The notes below the pieces were generated by a model. That model saw nothing but the letters and a program-made list of their open reading frames with translations, made no database searches and was not told the DNA's origin. The translations under genes and the position numbers were made by a program. Shown piece by piece: positions 5,572-12,803 of a DNA stretch of 12,803 nucleotides (its first letter is position 1; every line of letters begins with the position of its first letter). The stretch is from GSA-30 sp036568765 (lineage in GTDB: Bacteria > Pseudomonadota > Gammaproteobacteria > Xanthomonadales > Rhodanobacteraceae): NCBI RefSeq assembly GCF_036568765.1, contig NZ_DATCRY010000139.1, forward strand, positions 1 through 12,803, in the 5' to 3' direction.

Positions 5572-5677
5572 AATGTTCTCCGTCTTTTGCATAAAATGCT
5601 TTCGGGGACGCCGCCATGGCAGGCTGCGAGATATAGATAACCGAAATGTATGATTTATGGATGCAATAGAGAGAAAA

Positions 5678-5693
5678 ATGAGACGCATCTCAT
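5678..5693. promoter_or_regulatory. Operator-like palindrome upstream of the kelch gene
   Basis: ATGAGA-CGCA-TCTCAT has 6-bp arms with a 4-nt centre, about 107 bp upstream of the GTG start of the kelch gene, in an AT-rich 151-bp intergenic region. Its half-sites and spacing match the perfect palindrome at 1334-1349. Possible -10 sequences (TATCTA/TATATC on the minus strand) lie between it and the gene, so it would sit at or just upstream of the promoter. The regulator is unknown. Confidence 0.4.
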
Positions 5694-5722
5694 CGAGCCA
5701 TGAAAACTTCGAATGTTTTTAA

Positions 5723-7966
5723 TCATTTCACGAGCGTTCTGAGAAAAAACATTCTCACGTCGTCGTTGTAGTAGCGTTGTGCCTGGCCATCGGGGCTGTG
5801 GGGCTGTCCGGGCATGATCAGCAGCTCGAATTGCTTATCGGCCTGGATAAGTGCATCGGCCATGCGCATGGTGCTGGACAAGGAAGCATTGATATCCGAA
5901 GTACCGTGCATGATGCGCAGCGCACCGCGCAGGTTGCCAGCGGCCAGGATGTTGGAGCCGTTGCGATAGCCCTCGGGGTTGGCTTTGGGCGAGCCGAGGT
6001 AAGGTTCGTTGACGGTGGAATCTTCTTCGAGCGCGCCAGGTGCACCGGCATAGCCGGCCTTGAATGTGTCCGGTGCTGTCAGCATGCCGCGTAGCGCGAA
6101 GTAACCACCCCAGGAGTGCCCGTAAATACCGACGCGCTGCATGTCCATGTAAGGGCGGCTGGCGGCGACCTGCTTCAGAACGGCGACGTGGTCCGGTATC
6201 TCGGTTTGCCCGATGCGCCCATAGTTGGCGTCTTGAAAGGCTTTGCCGCGTCCCGGCGAGCCGCGTACATCGATCACCAGCGCGATAAAGCCGAGTTGCG
6301 CCAGCGAATCGGCCATGCGGCTTTCAAAGGACTGGCCGACATAACTCCAAGGTACCGCCGTGGTGAACGGTCCGGCGTAGATGCAGTCGATGACGGGATA
6401 GTGTTTCTTAGGGTCGAAATTCCACGGTTTGTACAACGCGCCGTACAAAGGCGTGACACCATCGGAAGCCAAGGCCGCGATAGGCTCCGGTGGCGCGTAG
6501 TGGATGTCTGCCAACGCGCTGCTATCGGCCTTCGCGTATTGGAACGTTGTGCTGCCATCGATCGCGTTGACGTCCCACACGCGGGGCTGGGTGCGGCTGG
6601 AATGCCCGTCGATGTAGTAACGGCCGGATGGCGACGGATACGCTCGATGGAAGCCAGGGGCAGTCGTCAGTCGCTGCCAGGAGGCTCCCGTCAGGTCGGT
6701 TCGATAGAGCAGGCGGTCGTATGGCGCATTGGGCTCGGCCGAAGCCCAAACCAGCAATGCACCGTCGGAAGTGGCCTTGAAGACCTGATGGACGGGAAAT
6801 GTGCCTCTGGTGACTTGGCCCTTCAGTTGGCCGGCATAGTCGTACCGATAGGCGTGCCGCCAACCATCGCGCTCGGACATCCATAGGAACTGCCGGTTGT
6901 CGTCTAGGGGTAACACCTGCGTATCCCAGCCGGTCGTGTAGAAGTCGAGTCCGCCGATAAAGCTTTCTGCGCGCTCTTCATGAAGTATGTGGCGCATCGT
7001 TGCGGTGCGCAGATCGACCGCCGATAGATCCATTCGCTTGCCATCGCGGGATAGATGCACGATCAAGGCTTCGCTGCTGTCCGGACGCCAGCCGACCAGC
7101 CAGGCGTAGCCTTCTTCCTTTCGGTCGGCGGAAACTGGCGTCATCCGTCCATGGGCGGGGTCGACGATAAAGAGTTCCTGGCGTGGTAACGGCGTCCCGA
7201 CTTTGGCATACGGGACCATCGCTACTTTCTCGATGGCATCGGTGTAGTCGACGATCGGAATCTTGTGGACCGCGCGTGTGTCATTGCGCCAGACAATCAA
7301 GCGACGGCCATCCGGCGACCAGGCGTGCTTGGGGATTTCCCAGACGAGGTTATCCTCATCCTGGCGCTCTACGAGCGCATGTGTGTTGTCGCTCACCGAG
7401 AACCCGTCGCCGCGTTGTACGGCCACCTGCCGTCCATCGGGTGAGAGCGCGTTGCCTGGTGTCAGGCTCAGAGCGAGCGGTGCGTTGGTTGCCAGTGCTT
7501 CGATGCGATGTGTGGAAAGGTCCAGCGAGAAGGGGCGTTGCCCAAATAGAAAGAGCAGATGCTGTTGATCGGGCGCGATGGCGGTCCATAGATAAGCAGG
7601 TATTTCGATCTTCTTCTGCAGAAGGCGGCCGAGCTGTGTCCGTAGTTCGACAGGTGGAAGCAGCGGTTCTGCTTGGCCGCTATGCGCATCCACCTGAACC
7701 CAAGTGCCGGCATAGGGGCCGGTGGCTGCCCAGTACACGAAGCGCTCGCCCTCGCGAAACCATTGCGGAGGCACCAGTGTGTCCTTGATCAGGTCGGGAT
7801 AACGCAGGTGCCGATCGGCGAAATCGAGTTGCGACTTCAATGCCGCGCTCTTATCCGCGAGGTTCATATTGCCCAAAGGGATGGGGGCGGAATCGGGGGT
7901 TGCGCGGCTAGAGAGGGAAAGGCTGAGCGACAGCAGCAATGCGAAAACAGGCAGCAGCGATTTCAT
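5723..7966 (-). CDS. Exported S9-family serine peptidase (DPP-IV-like)
   Basis: The product is 747 residues. A signal peptide (MKSLLPVFALLLSLSLSLSS) precedes a DPP-IV-type N-terminal beta-propeller (about 75-500, with SPDG motifs at 175-178 and 217-220). A C-terminal alpha/beta-hydrolase peptidase domain follows (about 515-747). The catalytic triad is visible: S618 in GHSWGGYFALRG, D691 in HGTSDINASLS and H723 in PGQPHSPDGQ. YAGPF and the DVRGSPGRG segment match the oxyanion Tyr region and the strand before it in the S9B/S9C group. It presumably cleaves small peptides in the periplasm. The double-Glu motif that anchors the substrate N-terminus in true DPP-IV is not seen; the aligned stretch reads NLVWEIPKHAWSPDG with one Glu (E210), so dipeptidyl specificity is not assured. 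The ATG at 7966 is chosen for the signal peptide; it has no strong SD. A LysR gene is divergent. Confidence 0.92.
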   Translation of the reverse strand: MKSLLPVFALLLSLSLSLSSRATPDSAPIPLGNMNLADKSAALKSQLDFADRHLRYPDLIKDTLVPPQWFREGERFVYWAATGPYAGTWVQVDAHSGQAEPLLPPVELRTQLGRLLQKKIEIPAYLWTAIAPDQQHLLFLFGQRPFSLDLSTHRIEALATNAPLALSLTPGNALSPDGRQVAVQRGDGFSVSDNTHALVERQDEDNLVWEIPKHAWSPDGRRLIVWRNDTRAVHKIPIVDYTDAIEKVAMVPYAKVGTPLPRQELFIVDPAHGRMTPVSADRKEEGYAWLVGWRPDSSEALIVHLSRDGKRMDLSAVDLRTATMRHILHEERAESFIGGLDFYTTGWDTQVLPLDDNRQFLWMSERDGWRHAYRYDYAGQLKGQVTRGTFPVHQVFKATSDGALLVWASAEPNAPYDRLLYRTDLTGASWQRLTTAPGFHRAYPSPSGRYYIDGHSSRTQPRVWDVNAIDGSTTFQYAKADSSALADIHYAPPEPIAALASDGVTPLYGALYKPWNFDPKKHYPVIDCIYAGPFTTAVPWSYVGQSFESRMADSLAQLGFIALVIDVRGSPGRGKAFQDANYGRIGQTEIPDHVAVLKQVAASRPYMDMQRVGIYGHSWGGYFALRGMLTAPDTFKAGYAGAPGALEEDSTVNEPYLGSPKANPEGYRNGSNILAAGNLRGALRIMHGTSDINASLSSTMRMADALIQADKQFELLIMPGQPHSPDGQAQRYYNDDVRMFFLRTLVK

Positions 7967-8093
7967 AAGGTGCCCAGGCAGCGTGACCTGACGCGTTGCA
8001 TGTGCGCATCAGGCCGGATGGGGAGGCAGGAACCCGAGGGTGGCGGGCCCGCATGCATGCTTTGGCATCCTAGACGGCAAGATCATGTCATAC

Positions 8094-8117
8094 CAATATA
8101 TCTTTCGAATCCTATTG
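8094..8117. promoter_or_regulatory. Candidate LysR binding dyad in the divergent intergenic region
   Basis: CAATA-N14-TATTG is an interrupted dyad in the most AT-rich part of the 171-bp gap between the S9 peptidase (starting leftward at 7966) and the LysR gene (8138). LysR-type regulators usually bind interrupted dyads in just this position, controlling both themselves and the divergent gene. A T-N11-A pair (8097 and 8109) can be drawn inside it, but such pairs occur often by chance. The site is suggestive, not proven. Confidence 0.35.
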
Positions 8118-8137
8118 ATACTTTAGAGGTCTCGATT

Positions 8138-9019
8138 GTGGAGTTTCGCCAATTGCAGTTGTTTGTCGCGGTGGCCGAGGAGCTGCACTTCGGCCGCGCC
8201 GCCAGCCGGGTGCGCATGGCGCAGCCGCCGTTTAGTCAGCAAATCCGCAAGCTCGAAAGCGAACTTGGCGTCGATCTGCTGATACGTACGAGCCGGCGCG
8301 TGGCACTGACGCCCGCAGGTCAGCAATTGCTGGCGCATGCCAAGGCCTTGTTTGCCAAGCGCGCCGAGGCGATTGCGTCGGTGCGGCACGTCGCCAAGGG
8401 AGAGGCTGGATTGCTGCGTGTCGGGTTCGGCGCTTCGTCGGCCTTTGGCGTGCTTCCCGAGATTATCCGGCGGTTTCGGATCAGGCATCCGCAGGTGATC
8501 CTGCGCCTGGACGATCGCGAGTCGCTCGATATCGGTGCTGCGTTAAGCCACGGAGATCTGGATATCGCCATCCTTCGCGCACCGTTTCAATACGAAGGTA
8601 TCGAGACCGAGCCCTTGTTTCAGGAGCGGTTTGTACTGGCACTACCGCAGGATCATCCTTTGGCAGGAAAGAAGCGTATCGCTATGGCGGCACTGGCTGG
8701 CGAATCGTTCATTCTGTTTCCCAGGGCGATAGCGCCGGGCTTGCATGACACCATCGCCAGCATCTGCATTCAGGCGGGCTTCTCGCCGCGTGTCGTGCAT
8801 GAAGCGAGTTCATGGCCTTCGGTGATCAGTCTGGTCAAGGCGGGCTTGGGTATCACCATTGCACCGAGTTCGGCGAAATCCGTGCTGTCCGATGGCGTGG
8901 TGTTCAAGGCCTTGCCCGAGATGCCGGCTCGTGCCGAGTTGGTGCTGGCATTTCCGCGCAGGGTGTTGTCGCCGGCGGCGATGCTATTTCGCGAGGTGGC
9001 ATCGGCGGCGATGCGGTGA
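8138..9019 (+). CDS. LysR-type transcriptional regulator
   Basis: The product is 293 residues, the usual LysR length. The N-terminal winged helix-turn-helix (1-60) is textbook: FRQLQLFVAVAEELHFGRAA, then MAQPPFSQQIRKLESELG and LLIRTSRRVALTPAG. A linker helix (about 62-85) and a periplasmic-binding-protein-like effector domain (about 88-293, GLLRVGFGASSAFGVLPEII onward) follow. The HTH resembles the BenM/CatM-type branch ('HFGRAA...MAQPPFSQQIR'). The effector is not predictable. GTG 8138 is the start: AGAGGT lies 7 nt upstream and the protein then begins exactly at the family's usual first residues. The longer open frame running from inside the peptidase gene is not used. It is divergent from the S9 peptidase, which is the natural target candidate. 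Nothing obvious follows it for 288 bp. Confidence 0.95.
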   Translation: MEFRQLQLFVAVAEELHFGRAASRVRMAQPPFSQQIRKLESELGVDLLIRTSRRVALTPAGQQLLAHAKALFAKRAEAIASVRHVAKGEAGLLRVGFGASSAFGVLPEIIRRFRIRHPQVILRLDDRESLDIGAALSHGDLDIAILRAPFQYEGIETEPLFQERFVLALPQDHPLAGKKRIAMAALAGESFILFPRAIAPGLHDTIASICIQAGFSPRVVHEASSWPSVISLVKAGLGITIAPSSAKSVLSDGVVFKALPEMPARAELVLAFPRRVLSPAAMLFREVASAAMR

Positions 9020-9227
9020 TGGGCGCGGTGGAAGGAACCTCGGAAAAGTTTCCCATTGCCGGGTTGTGGACAGGGTGAAACCTTTGTTGTGCGAGCACTT
9101 CAGGGCGATTCGAATAGCGTTGCGTGGCTGTTTACGTGAGGCCGTTCACTCTCGCTTCCACCGCCTCGTCGGCGCGATCGTTTGTCGATAGCTCGCCACG
9201 TCAATGACCCTATCCTGAGTCAGAGCG

Positions 9228-9243
9228 TGCACCCACGGGTGCA
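9228..9243. repeat. Hairpin-forming dyad in the LysR-chrA gap
   Basis: TGCACCC-AC-GGGTGCA has perfect 7-bp arms around two bases. It is in the 288-bp gap between the convergent LysR and chrA genes, where I see no supported gene. There is no T-run. It may act as a transcription-end hairpin or a protein-binding dyad; neither is established. Confidence 0.35.
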
Positions 9244-9307
9244 GGTCGTCGACCATGGACACCTGGCCGCCAGCCGCGGCGGGAGCACCGGGTGAACCGC
9301 AGATAGC

Positions 9308-10519
9308 TCACATACCCAACCAGGTGCAGAGCATCGAAGTCGCCACACACCAGCCGACGGCTAACAGAGAGGGCCAGCGGCCTGCGATCAGCCCGACAAA
9401 TGCCACGACAGCGATGGCCAAATCCCTATTGCCGTGAATGGCGCTGACCCATACGGGATCGTAGAGCGCAAAGCCCAGCAGACCGACGACTGCGGCGTTT
9501 ACACCGGCAAGCATGCGGACGGCCTGGGTCTTCGATGCCAGCGTCCGCCAGAACGGCAGGGCGCCGGACACCATCAGCAATCCGGGCAAGAAGATGGACA
9601 GCAGACTGACGATGGCACCGAGGGCGCCGCCTTGACCGCCGTGCAACGCTCTGCCGAGGTAGGCCGATAGCGTGAACATCGGACCGGGGATCGCTTGTGC
9701 CGCGCCGTAGCCAGCCAGGAATCGATCCGGTGCGATCCACCCCGGGTCTACGATGGCTTGCTGCAACAAAGGGAGAACAACATGGCCGCCGCCAAAAACC
9801 AGTGCGCCGGTGCGATAGAAGGCGCCTGCGGCTTGGCCGAGCGAAGTCAGGAACGGTGTCGCGACAAAGGCGATCGCCAGCAGCGTTGCATAGGTCATAA
9901 GAAAAAACGTGCCGGTGCGTCGTCCATAGCGCAGCGCGAACGTTTCGCCCGGGCGCGCTTCGATGTGACGACACACCCATGGACCCAGGGCGGCTCCCCC
10001 TGCGACGATCGATAATTGCATCCAGACGCCTGAATTGAGCGCGAGCAGCGCGAGTGCCGCTGCCGCCAGCAGAGCCCGTGGGCGATCGGGGCAGAGAGAG
10101 CGGGCCATACCCCAAACGCCTTGGGCCACCACGGCCACGGCAACCAGTTTGAGCCCATGGATCGTCGCCTGACCCCATGGCCCAGCTAGCCTGTCGCTCG
10201 CTTCGGCGAAAGCGAACATCAGCAGCGCCGAGGGTAAGGTGAAGGCAAGGAAGGCGACCATGGCGCCCGTCCAGCCAGCCCGAAGCAAGCCGATCGAGAA
10301 GCCTAATTGACTACTGGCGGGGCCCGGCAGGACCTGGCACAAGGCGAGCAGTTGCCCAAAGTGCTGCTCGTCCAGCCAGCGACGCTTCTGCACAAACTCC
10401 CGATGAAAGTACCCGACGTGCGCGATGGGGCCGCCGAAGGAGGTCAGCCCCAGGCGAAGGAAGACGCGGGCTACTTCGAGCGTATGGACGGCTTGTGTGC
10501 GCGGCGGCGAGCTGTTCAT
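9308..10519 (-). CDS. chrA: Chromate transporter family protein (bidomain ChrA, CHR superfamily)
   Basis: This is a 403-residue inner-membrane protein with two homologous halves, as in long-chain CHR proteins that expel chromate in exchange or by proton motive force. First half: LRLGLTSFGGPIAHVGYFHR (about 22-41), RRWLDEQHFGQLLALCQVLP and GPASSQLGFSIG. Second half (about 215-395): GALVFGGGHVVLPLLQQAIV, GYGAAQAIPGPMFTLSAYLG and then several hydrophobic segments. The repeated FGGP/FGGGH and (V/I)PGP signatures identify the family clearly. Length is typical (about 390-400). No chrB or other metal-resistance gene is next to it, so a true chromate-resistance role is likely but not shown. The start at 10519 lacks a good SD. 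It lies 102 bp downstream of the alpha/beta hydrolase gene on the same strand and may be co-transcribed with it. Confidence 0.92.
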   Translation of the reverse strand: MNSSPPRTQAVHTLEVARVFLRLGLTSFGGPIAHVGYFHREFVQKRRWLDEQHFGQLLALCQVLPGPASSQLGFSIGLLRAGWTGAMVAFLAFTLPSALLMFAFAEASDRLAGPWGQATIHGLKLVAVAVVAQGVWGMARSLCPDRPRALLAAAALALLALNSGVWMQLSIVAGGAALGPWVCRHIEARPGETFALRYGRRTGTFFLMTYATLLAIAFVATPFLTSLGQAAGAFYRTGALVFGGGHVVLPLLQQAIVDPGWIAPDRFLAGYGAAQAIPGPMFTLSAYLGRALHGGQGGALGAIVSLLSIFLPGLLMVSGALPFWRTLASKTQAVRMLAGVNAAVVGLLGFALYDPVWVSAIHGNRDLAIAVVAFVGLIAGRWPSLLAVGWCVATSMLCTWLGM

Positions 10520-10621
10520 TGGTGGAGCGAACGGAGGGCATCGAATGATGAGTTCGCATGACTATACCGACGAAACGTGCGCTAAGCATTTGTGACCGAC
10601 CAGTCGCTCGAAGGCCGGCAT

Positions 10622-11575
10622 CTACCGATGATCGGGAATCATGCCGATGGTGCCCATCCATGTCTCCACCAAGGCGGGCCACCGCGTAATCGGATTCGAG
10701 GTCGGCCGCAATCCGAACGCATGCCCGCCATGCGCGTACAAATGCATCTCCACAGGCACGTCGACCTTTTTCAATGCGGCGTAATAAACTAGCGACTGAT
10801 GTACGCCATCGACATGGTCGTCCTCCGCTTGAAGCAGGAATGTCGGCGGGGTTTCGTGAGAAACCGGGACATTGGGGTTCAATGTTTTGTCATCGGCCGT
10901 CAGGTGTCCGGGATAAAGGGCGACGGCAAAATCCGGGCGGCTGCTTTCCTTGTCGGCCGCGTCTATCGGGGCGTACAAGCGGCGTTTGAAGTTGGTGCTG
11001 GCCTCCGCCACCAGATACCCACCCGCTGAAAACCCGAGCACGCCGATCTTATGCGGATCGATGTGCCACTCGGCTGCGTGGAAGCGTGCCAGCCGCGTTG
11101 CTCTCTGGGCGTCCTGCAGCGAAGGCACCGATAGTTCGAAATTATGAGGGCGGCAGTCGCAATGCCAGTTGTAAGGAATACTGGGCACGCGGTACTTCAA
11201 CAGGATGCAGGTAACACCGCGAGATGTCAGCCAGTCGCACACGTCGGTGCCTTCCAGATCCATGGCGAGGATTTCAAAGCCTCCGCCAGGAAATACAACG
11301 ACTGCCGCGCCCGTATTCGTTCCCGTTGGGGCATAGAATGTCATGGTCGGTTCGGACACGTTACTGACGGCCGTCACCGGTTTGCCACCGATGAGCGCTT
11401 GCGGGTTGGAAGCGACGTACTCGGCTCCCGGCATGGGCTTGGTGCCGGGCGGCGTTCCAGGCCATAGCGGTATTTGCGTGTGTCCACTGGTGGGGTGCCA
11501 CACTGGTGTTTCGGCATGCGCGGCTACGCATGCGATCAGTAAAAAAGATAAGGTAACGGCCCACTGTTTTTTCAT
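10622..11575 (-). CDS. Exported alpha/beta hydrolase (esterase/acetylesterase-like)
   Basis: The product is 317 residues. A signal peptide (MKKQWAVTLSFLLIACVAAHA) could be cut after AHA; LIAC also fits a lipobox, so a lipoprotein is possible. The hydrolase fold shows an oxyanion loop VVVFPGGGFEIL (about 92-103) and the nucleophile S183 in VLGFSAGGYLV. The acid D252 lies in LLQAEDDHVDG and H285 in AHGGHAFGLR. This pattern fits the BD-FAE/acetyl-xylan-esterase-like branch that removes acyl groups from small esters or polysaccharides; the substrate is not known. Four Cys occur around C113, C123, C139 and C141, possibly disulfide-forming in the periplasm. The start is chosen at ATG 11575 because CGGAGGA (11581-11587 on the minus strand) lies 5 nt upstream. 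An upstream in-frame ATG at 11596 would bury that SD. Confidence 0.9.
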   Translation of the reverse strand: MKKQWAVTLSFLLIACVAAHAETPVWHPTSGHTQIPLWPGTPPGTKPMPGAEYVASNPQALIGGKPVTAVSNVSEPTMTFYAPTGTNTGAAVVVFPGGGFEILAMDLEGTDVCDWLTSRGVTCILLKYRVPSIPYNWHCDCRPHNFELSVPSLQDAQRATRLARFHAAEWHIDPHKIGVLGFSAGGYLVAEASTNFKRRLYAPIDAADKESSRPDFAVALYPGHLTADDKTLNPNVPVSHETPPTFLLQAEDDHVDGVHQSLVYYAALKKVDVPVEMHLYAHGGHAFGLRPTSNPITRWPALVETWMGTIGMIPDHR

Positions 11576-11813
11576 GGCGCTCCTCCGTTTGAGCACTCGG
11601 CCAGGCTTGCGCGATCAGGACAGGAAGTACGATGTAACCCCTTTCGCCATCCTGCATGTTAGGCGGGGCGCGCAACGGTCGCTTTCGTGGATTTCTTCGG
11701 GCAGTTATCGGCGATTGCTTGTTCGCTGGCCCGTCACATTATCCTTGGAGAGCAGCTACGCCAAGGAGCGGGGGCGGCCATGAGGTACTCCATCGACTCA
11801 CCTGGGATTTCCC

Positions 11814-12164
11814 ATGCTCTGGATCTTCACGAAATACGCCATTACCGCGGCTATCGTCGTTCTTGTATCGGAAGTGGCTAAACGCAGCGATCGAATGGGC
11901 GCGCTGCTGGCTTCTTTACCGCTGGTGACTTTGTTGGCGTTGACTTGGCTTTATGTTGAGAAGCAGCCTGCCGACAAGATCGCAAACCATGCCTGGTATA
12001 CGTTCTGGTACGTTGTGCCGACCTTGCCGATGTTCTTGCTCTTTCCCCGGCTGTTTGCCCGATTCGGGTTTTGGCCTGCATTGGGGTTAAGTGCTGTGAT
12101 CACGATAGTGAGCTTTGGGCTATTTGCCTGGGCAGTACGGCCATGGGGGATCAAATTGCTGTGA
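11814..12164 (+). CDS. DUF3147 family small membrane protein
   Basis: The 116-residue inner-membrane protein has four predicted hydrophobic segments: about 3-20 (IFTKYAITAAIVVLVSEV), 29-47 (ALLASLPLVTLLALTWLYV), 62-80 (YTFWYVVPTLPMFLLFP) and 87-110. A short charged loop, EVAKRSDRMG, follows the first helix, and a KQPADKIANHAW loop precedes the third. The sequence closely matches the DUF3147 pattern as I remember it ('TKY.ITA..VV..SE.AKRSDR.GALLASLPLVT'). The function is unknown. It is transcribed divergently from the alpha/beta hydrolase across 238 bp; the SD is poor (GGGAT). It stands as a single gene. Confidence 0.85.
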   Translation: MLWIFTKYAITAAIVVLVSEVAKRSDRMGALLASLPLVTLLALTWLYVEKQPADKIANHAWYTFWYVVPTLPMFLLFPRLFARFGFWPALGLSAVITIVSFGLFAWAVRPWGIKLL

Positions 12165-12221
12165 TCGCTCCCGCAGAAGGGCATGCCGGAGCGTCCCGAC
12201 CGGGGCATATTTTCTCAGCAG

Positions 12222-12269
12222 CACCCTAGCCTATCTCTCCGACTCCGCCGGGGAAGACAGGCTAGGGTG
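12222..12269. terminator. 11-bp inverted repeat between convergent genes
   Basis: CACCCTAGCCT (12222-12232) and AGGCTAGGGTG (12259-12269) are perfect reverse complements around a 26-nt spacer. The inner bases (TCTCTCC against GGGGAAGA) allow the stem to extend imperfectly. It lies between the stop of the DUF3147 gene (12164) and the stop of the sulfatase fragment (12335). There is no T-run; it is likely a transcription-end structure or a dispersed palindromic repeat. Confidence 0.5.
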
Positions 12270-12334
12270 GATGAGCCGCCGCCAACAAGGCACGCGACAG
12301 TAGCGATTCCGCCGCGTGCCAGCGACGTTTCGTA

Positions 12335-12803
12335 TCAAGCCCGTCCGGTGGGATAGGCGCCGGGATAGGGCGATAGCAGCGCGGTTTCTTGCCGCGCCAA
12401 TTCTTCCCGCATGGCATTGGCCACCTCGGAGACTTCTTCCGGTGTCACGCCCTTGGGCATGGTCGATGCCGCAATCGGCGTGGGGAAGAGGCCGTCGTAC
12501 ACGACCAGGTTGATGTTCTCGGTCGGGTCCTTTCTCAGGTTATAAAGCTCCCATTGATCCGGTACCGGCTTCGGACTCCAAGGATCGCAATACCGCACCA
12601 GTTTCCAGTCGCCACTGCGCAACGCGCGCACGTGCGCAGGCTGGCACACTGGGCCAGGCGTCAGTTCAGGCAGGTATCGGTGTGGGTTGTCCTTCGACGG
12701 CGGTGTGCGCAGCAGCTCTACGGTCGCGCAGAACACCGCGTACTGCTGCTGCGAAGTAGTGTTGTGCGGATCGTCGTCGCGCGGTAGCGGCTCGGTGATC
12801 ATA
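12335..12803 (-). CDS. Sulfatase (arylsulfatase family), C-terminal part, cut by window edge
   Basis: 156 full codons are visible, and the frame is still open at the right edge. The section RALRSGDWKLVRYCDPW followed by QWELYNLRKDPTENINLV is the C-terminal signature of type I sulfatases ('R-gd-WKLv ... ELYdL..DP.E..Nl'). These enzymes hydrolyse sulfate esters and need a formylglycine made from Cys or Ser in a C/S-x-P-S-R motif. That motif would lie in the N-terminal half, outside this window, so activity cannot be judged here. The tail (EEVSEVANAMREELARQETA) is a final helix. The ATG at 12802 is probably internal, because the conserved domain begins well before it. Other members of the alkaline phosphatase superfamily are possible but less likely. 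Confidence 0.82.
   Translation of the reverse strand, partial: MITEPLPRDDDPHNTTSQQQYAVFCATVELLRTPPSKDNPHRYLPELTPGPVCQPAHVRALRSGDWKLVRYCDPWSPKPVPDQWELYNLRKDPTENINLVVYDGLFPTPIAASTMPKGVTPEEVSEVANAMREELARQETALLSPYPGAYPTGRA

Noticed and set aside
5740..5757. TGAGAA / TTCTCA inverted repeat near the peptidase stop codon
   Set aside because: It lies inside the peptidase coding sequence, has an A-rich loop and only 6-bp arms; probably codon coincidence.
6116..6886. 256-codon plus-strand open frame within the S9 peptidase gene
   Set aside because: It is long but lies wholly antisense to a protein with intact catalytic triad and signal peptide; composition is Arg/Gly/Val-rich with no recognisable domain.
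7673..8137. N-terminal extension of the LysR frame into the peptidase gene
   Set aside because: It overlaps the peptidase N-terminus on the opposite strand, is not LysR-like, and GTG 8138 with AGAGGT fits the family start.
9149..9307. In-frame continuation of about 50 codons after the chrA stop, including a short frame starting MVDDLHPWVHAL
   Set aside because: chrA already has full family length at its TGA. The extra stretch has no recognisable domain or good SD, and I take it as chance.
11687..11881. Plus-strand frame with GTG start overlapping the DUF3147 gene
   Set aside because: It overlaps the well-matched DUF3147 frame, has no SD or domain, and its second half is an out-of-frame reading of that gene.
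1..12803. A multi-gene defence, secretion or biosynthetic system
   Set aside because: The genes are mostly single units with differing orientation. The PIN/NYN gene has no partner, and no transposase, helicase, reverse transcriptase or synthase cluster is present.

Overview
The window reads as ordinary chromosomal sequence of a moderately high-GC Gram-negative bacterium. The protein style (exported S9 peptidase, alpha carbonic anhydrase, DUF3147 membrane protein, LysR regulator) and the imperfect-palindrome intergenic repeats suggest a gammaproteobacterium of the Xanthomonadales/Rhodanobacteraceae type (Dyella or Rhodanobacter-like). This is inference from resemblance; no marker gene or rRNA is present. 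I see no tRNA, rRNA, CRISPR array, transposase, integrase or phage gene.

Layout. The left edge holds the tail of an unidentified plus-strand gene, converging through a hairpin on a periplasmic alpha carbonic anhydrase (minus strand). A gene-free stretch of about 430 bp follows. It carries a large inverted repeat, a possible three-way-junction RNA fold and a perfect 16-bp palindrome. Next, on the minus strand, are a small cytosolic protein of unknown function and a small exported protein built of 11-residue repeats. On the plus strand are a PIN/NYN-like putative ribonuclease and a phytanoyl-CoA-dioxygenase-family oxygenase. A repeat-rich gap with a strong bidirectional terminator separates the oxygenase from a secreted kelch beta-propeller protein and an exported S9 (DPP-IV-like) peptidase, both on the minus strand.

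A LysR-type regulator is divergent from the peptidase gene across about 170 bp. To its right lie a bidomain ChrA-type chromate transporter and an exported alpha/beta hydrolase (both minus), a DUF3147 membrane protein (plus), and the C-terminal part of a sulfatase running off the right edge (minus).

How the genes work together. Most are single-gene units, and there is no obvious multi-gene system. The plausible regulatory pair is the LysR gene with the divergent S9 peptidase. Several products (carbonic anhydrase, 11-mer repeat protein, kelch protein, S9 peptidase, alpha/beta hydrolase) carry signal peptides, so much of the window serves the cell envelope or periplasm. I did not find a convincing new system. 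The observations most worth following up are the possible structured RNA at 1232-1296, the two matching ATGAGA-N4-TCTCAT palindromes, and the two small uncharacterised proteins at 1390-2115.
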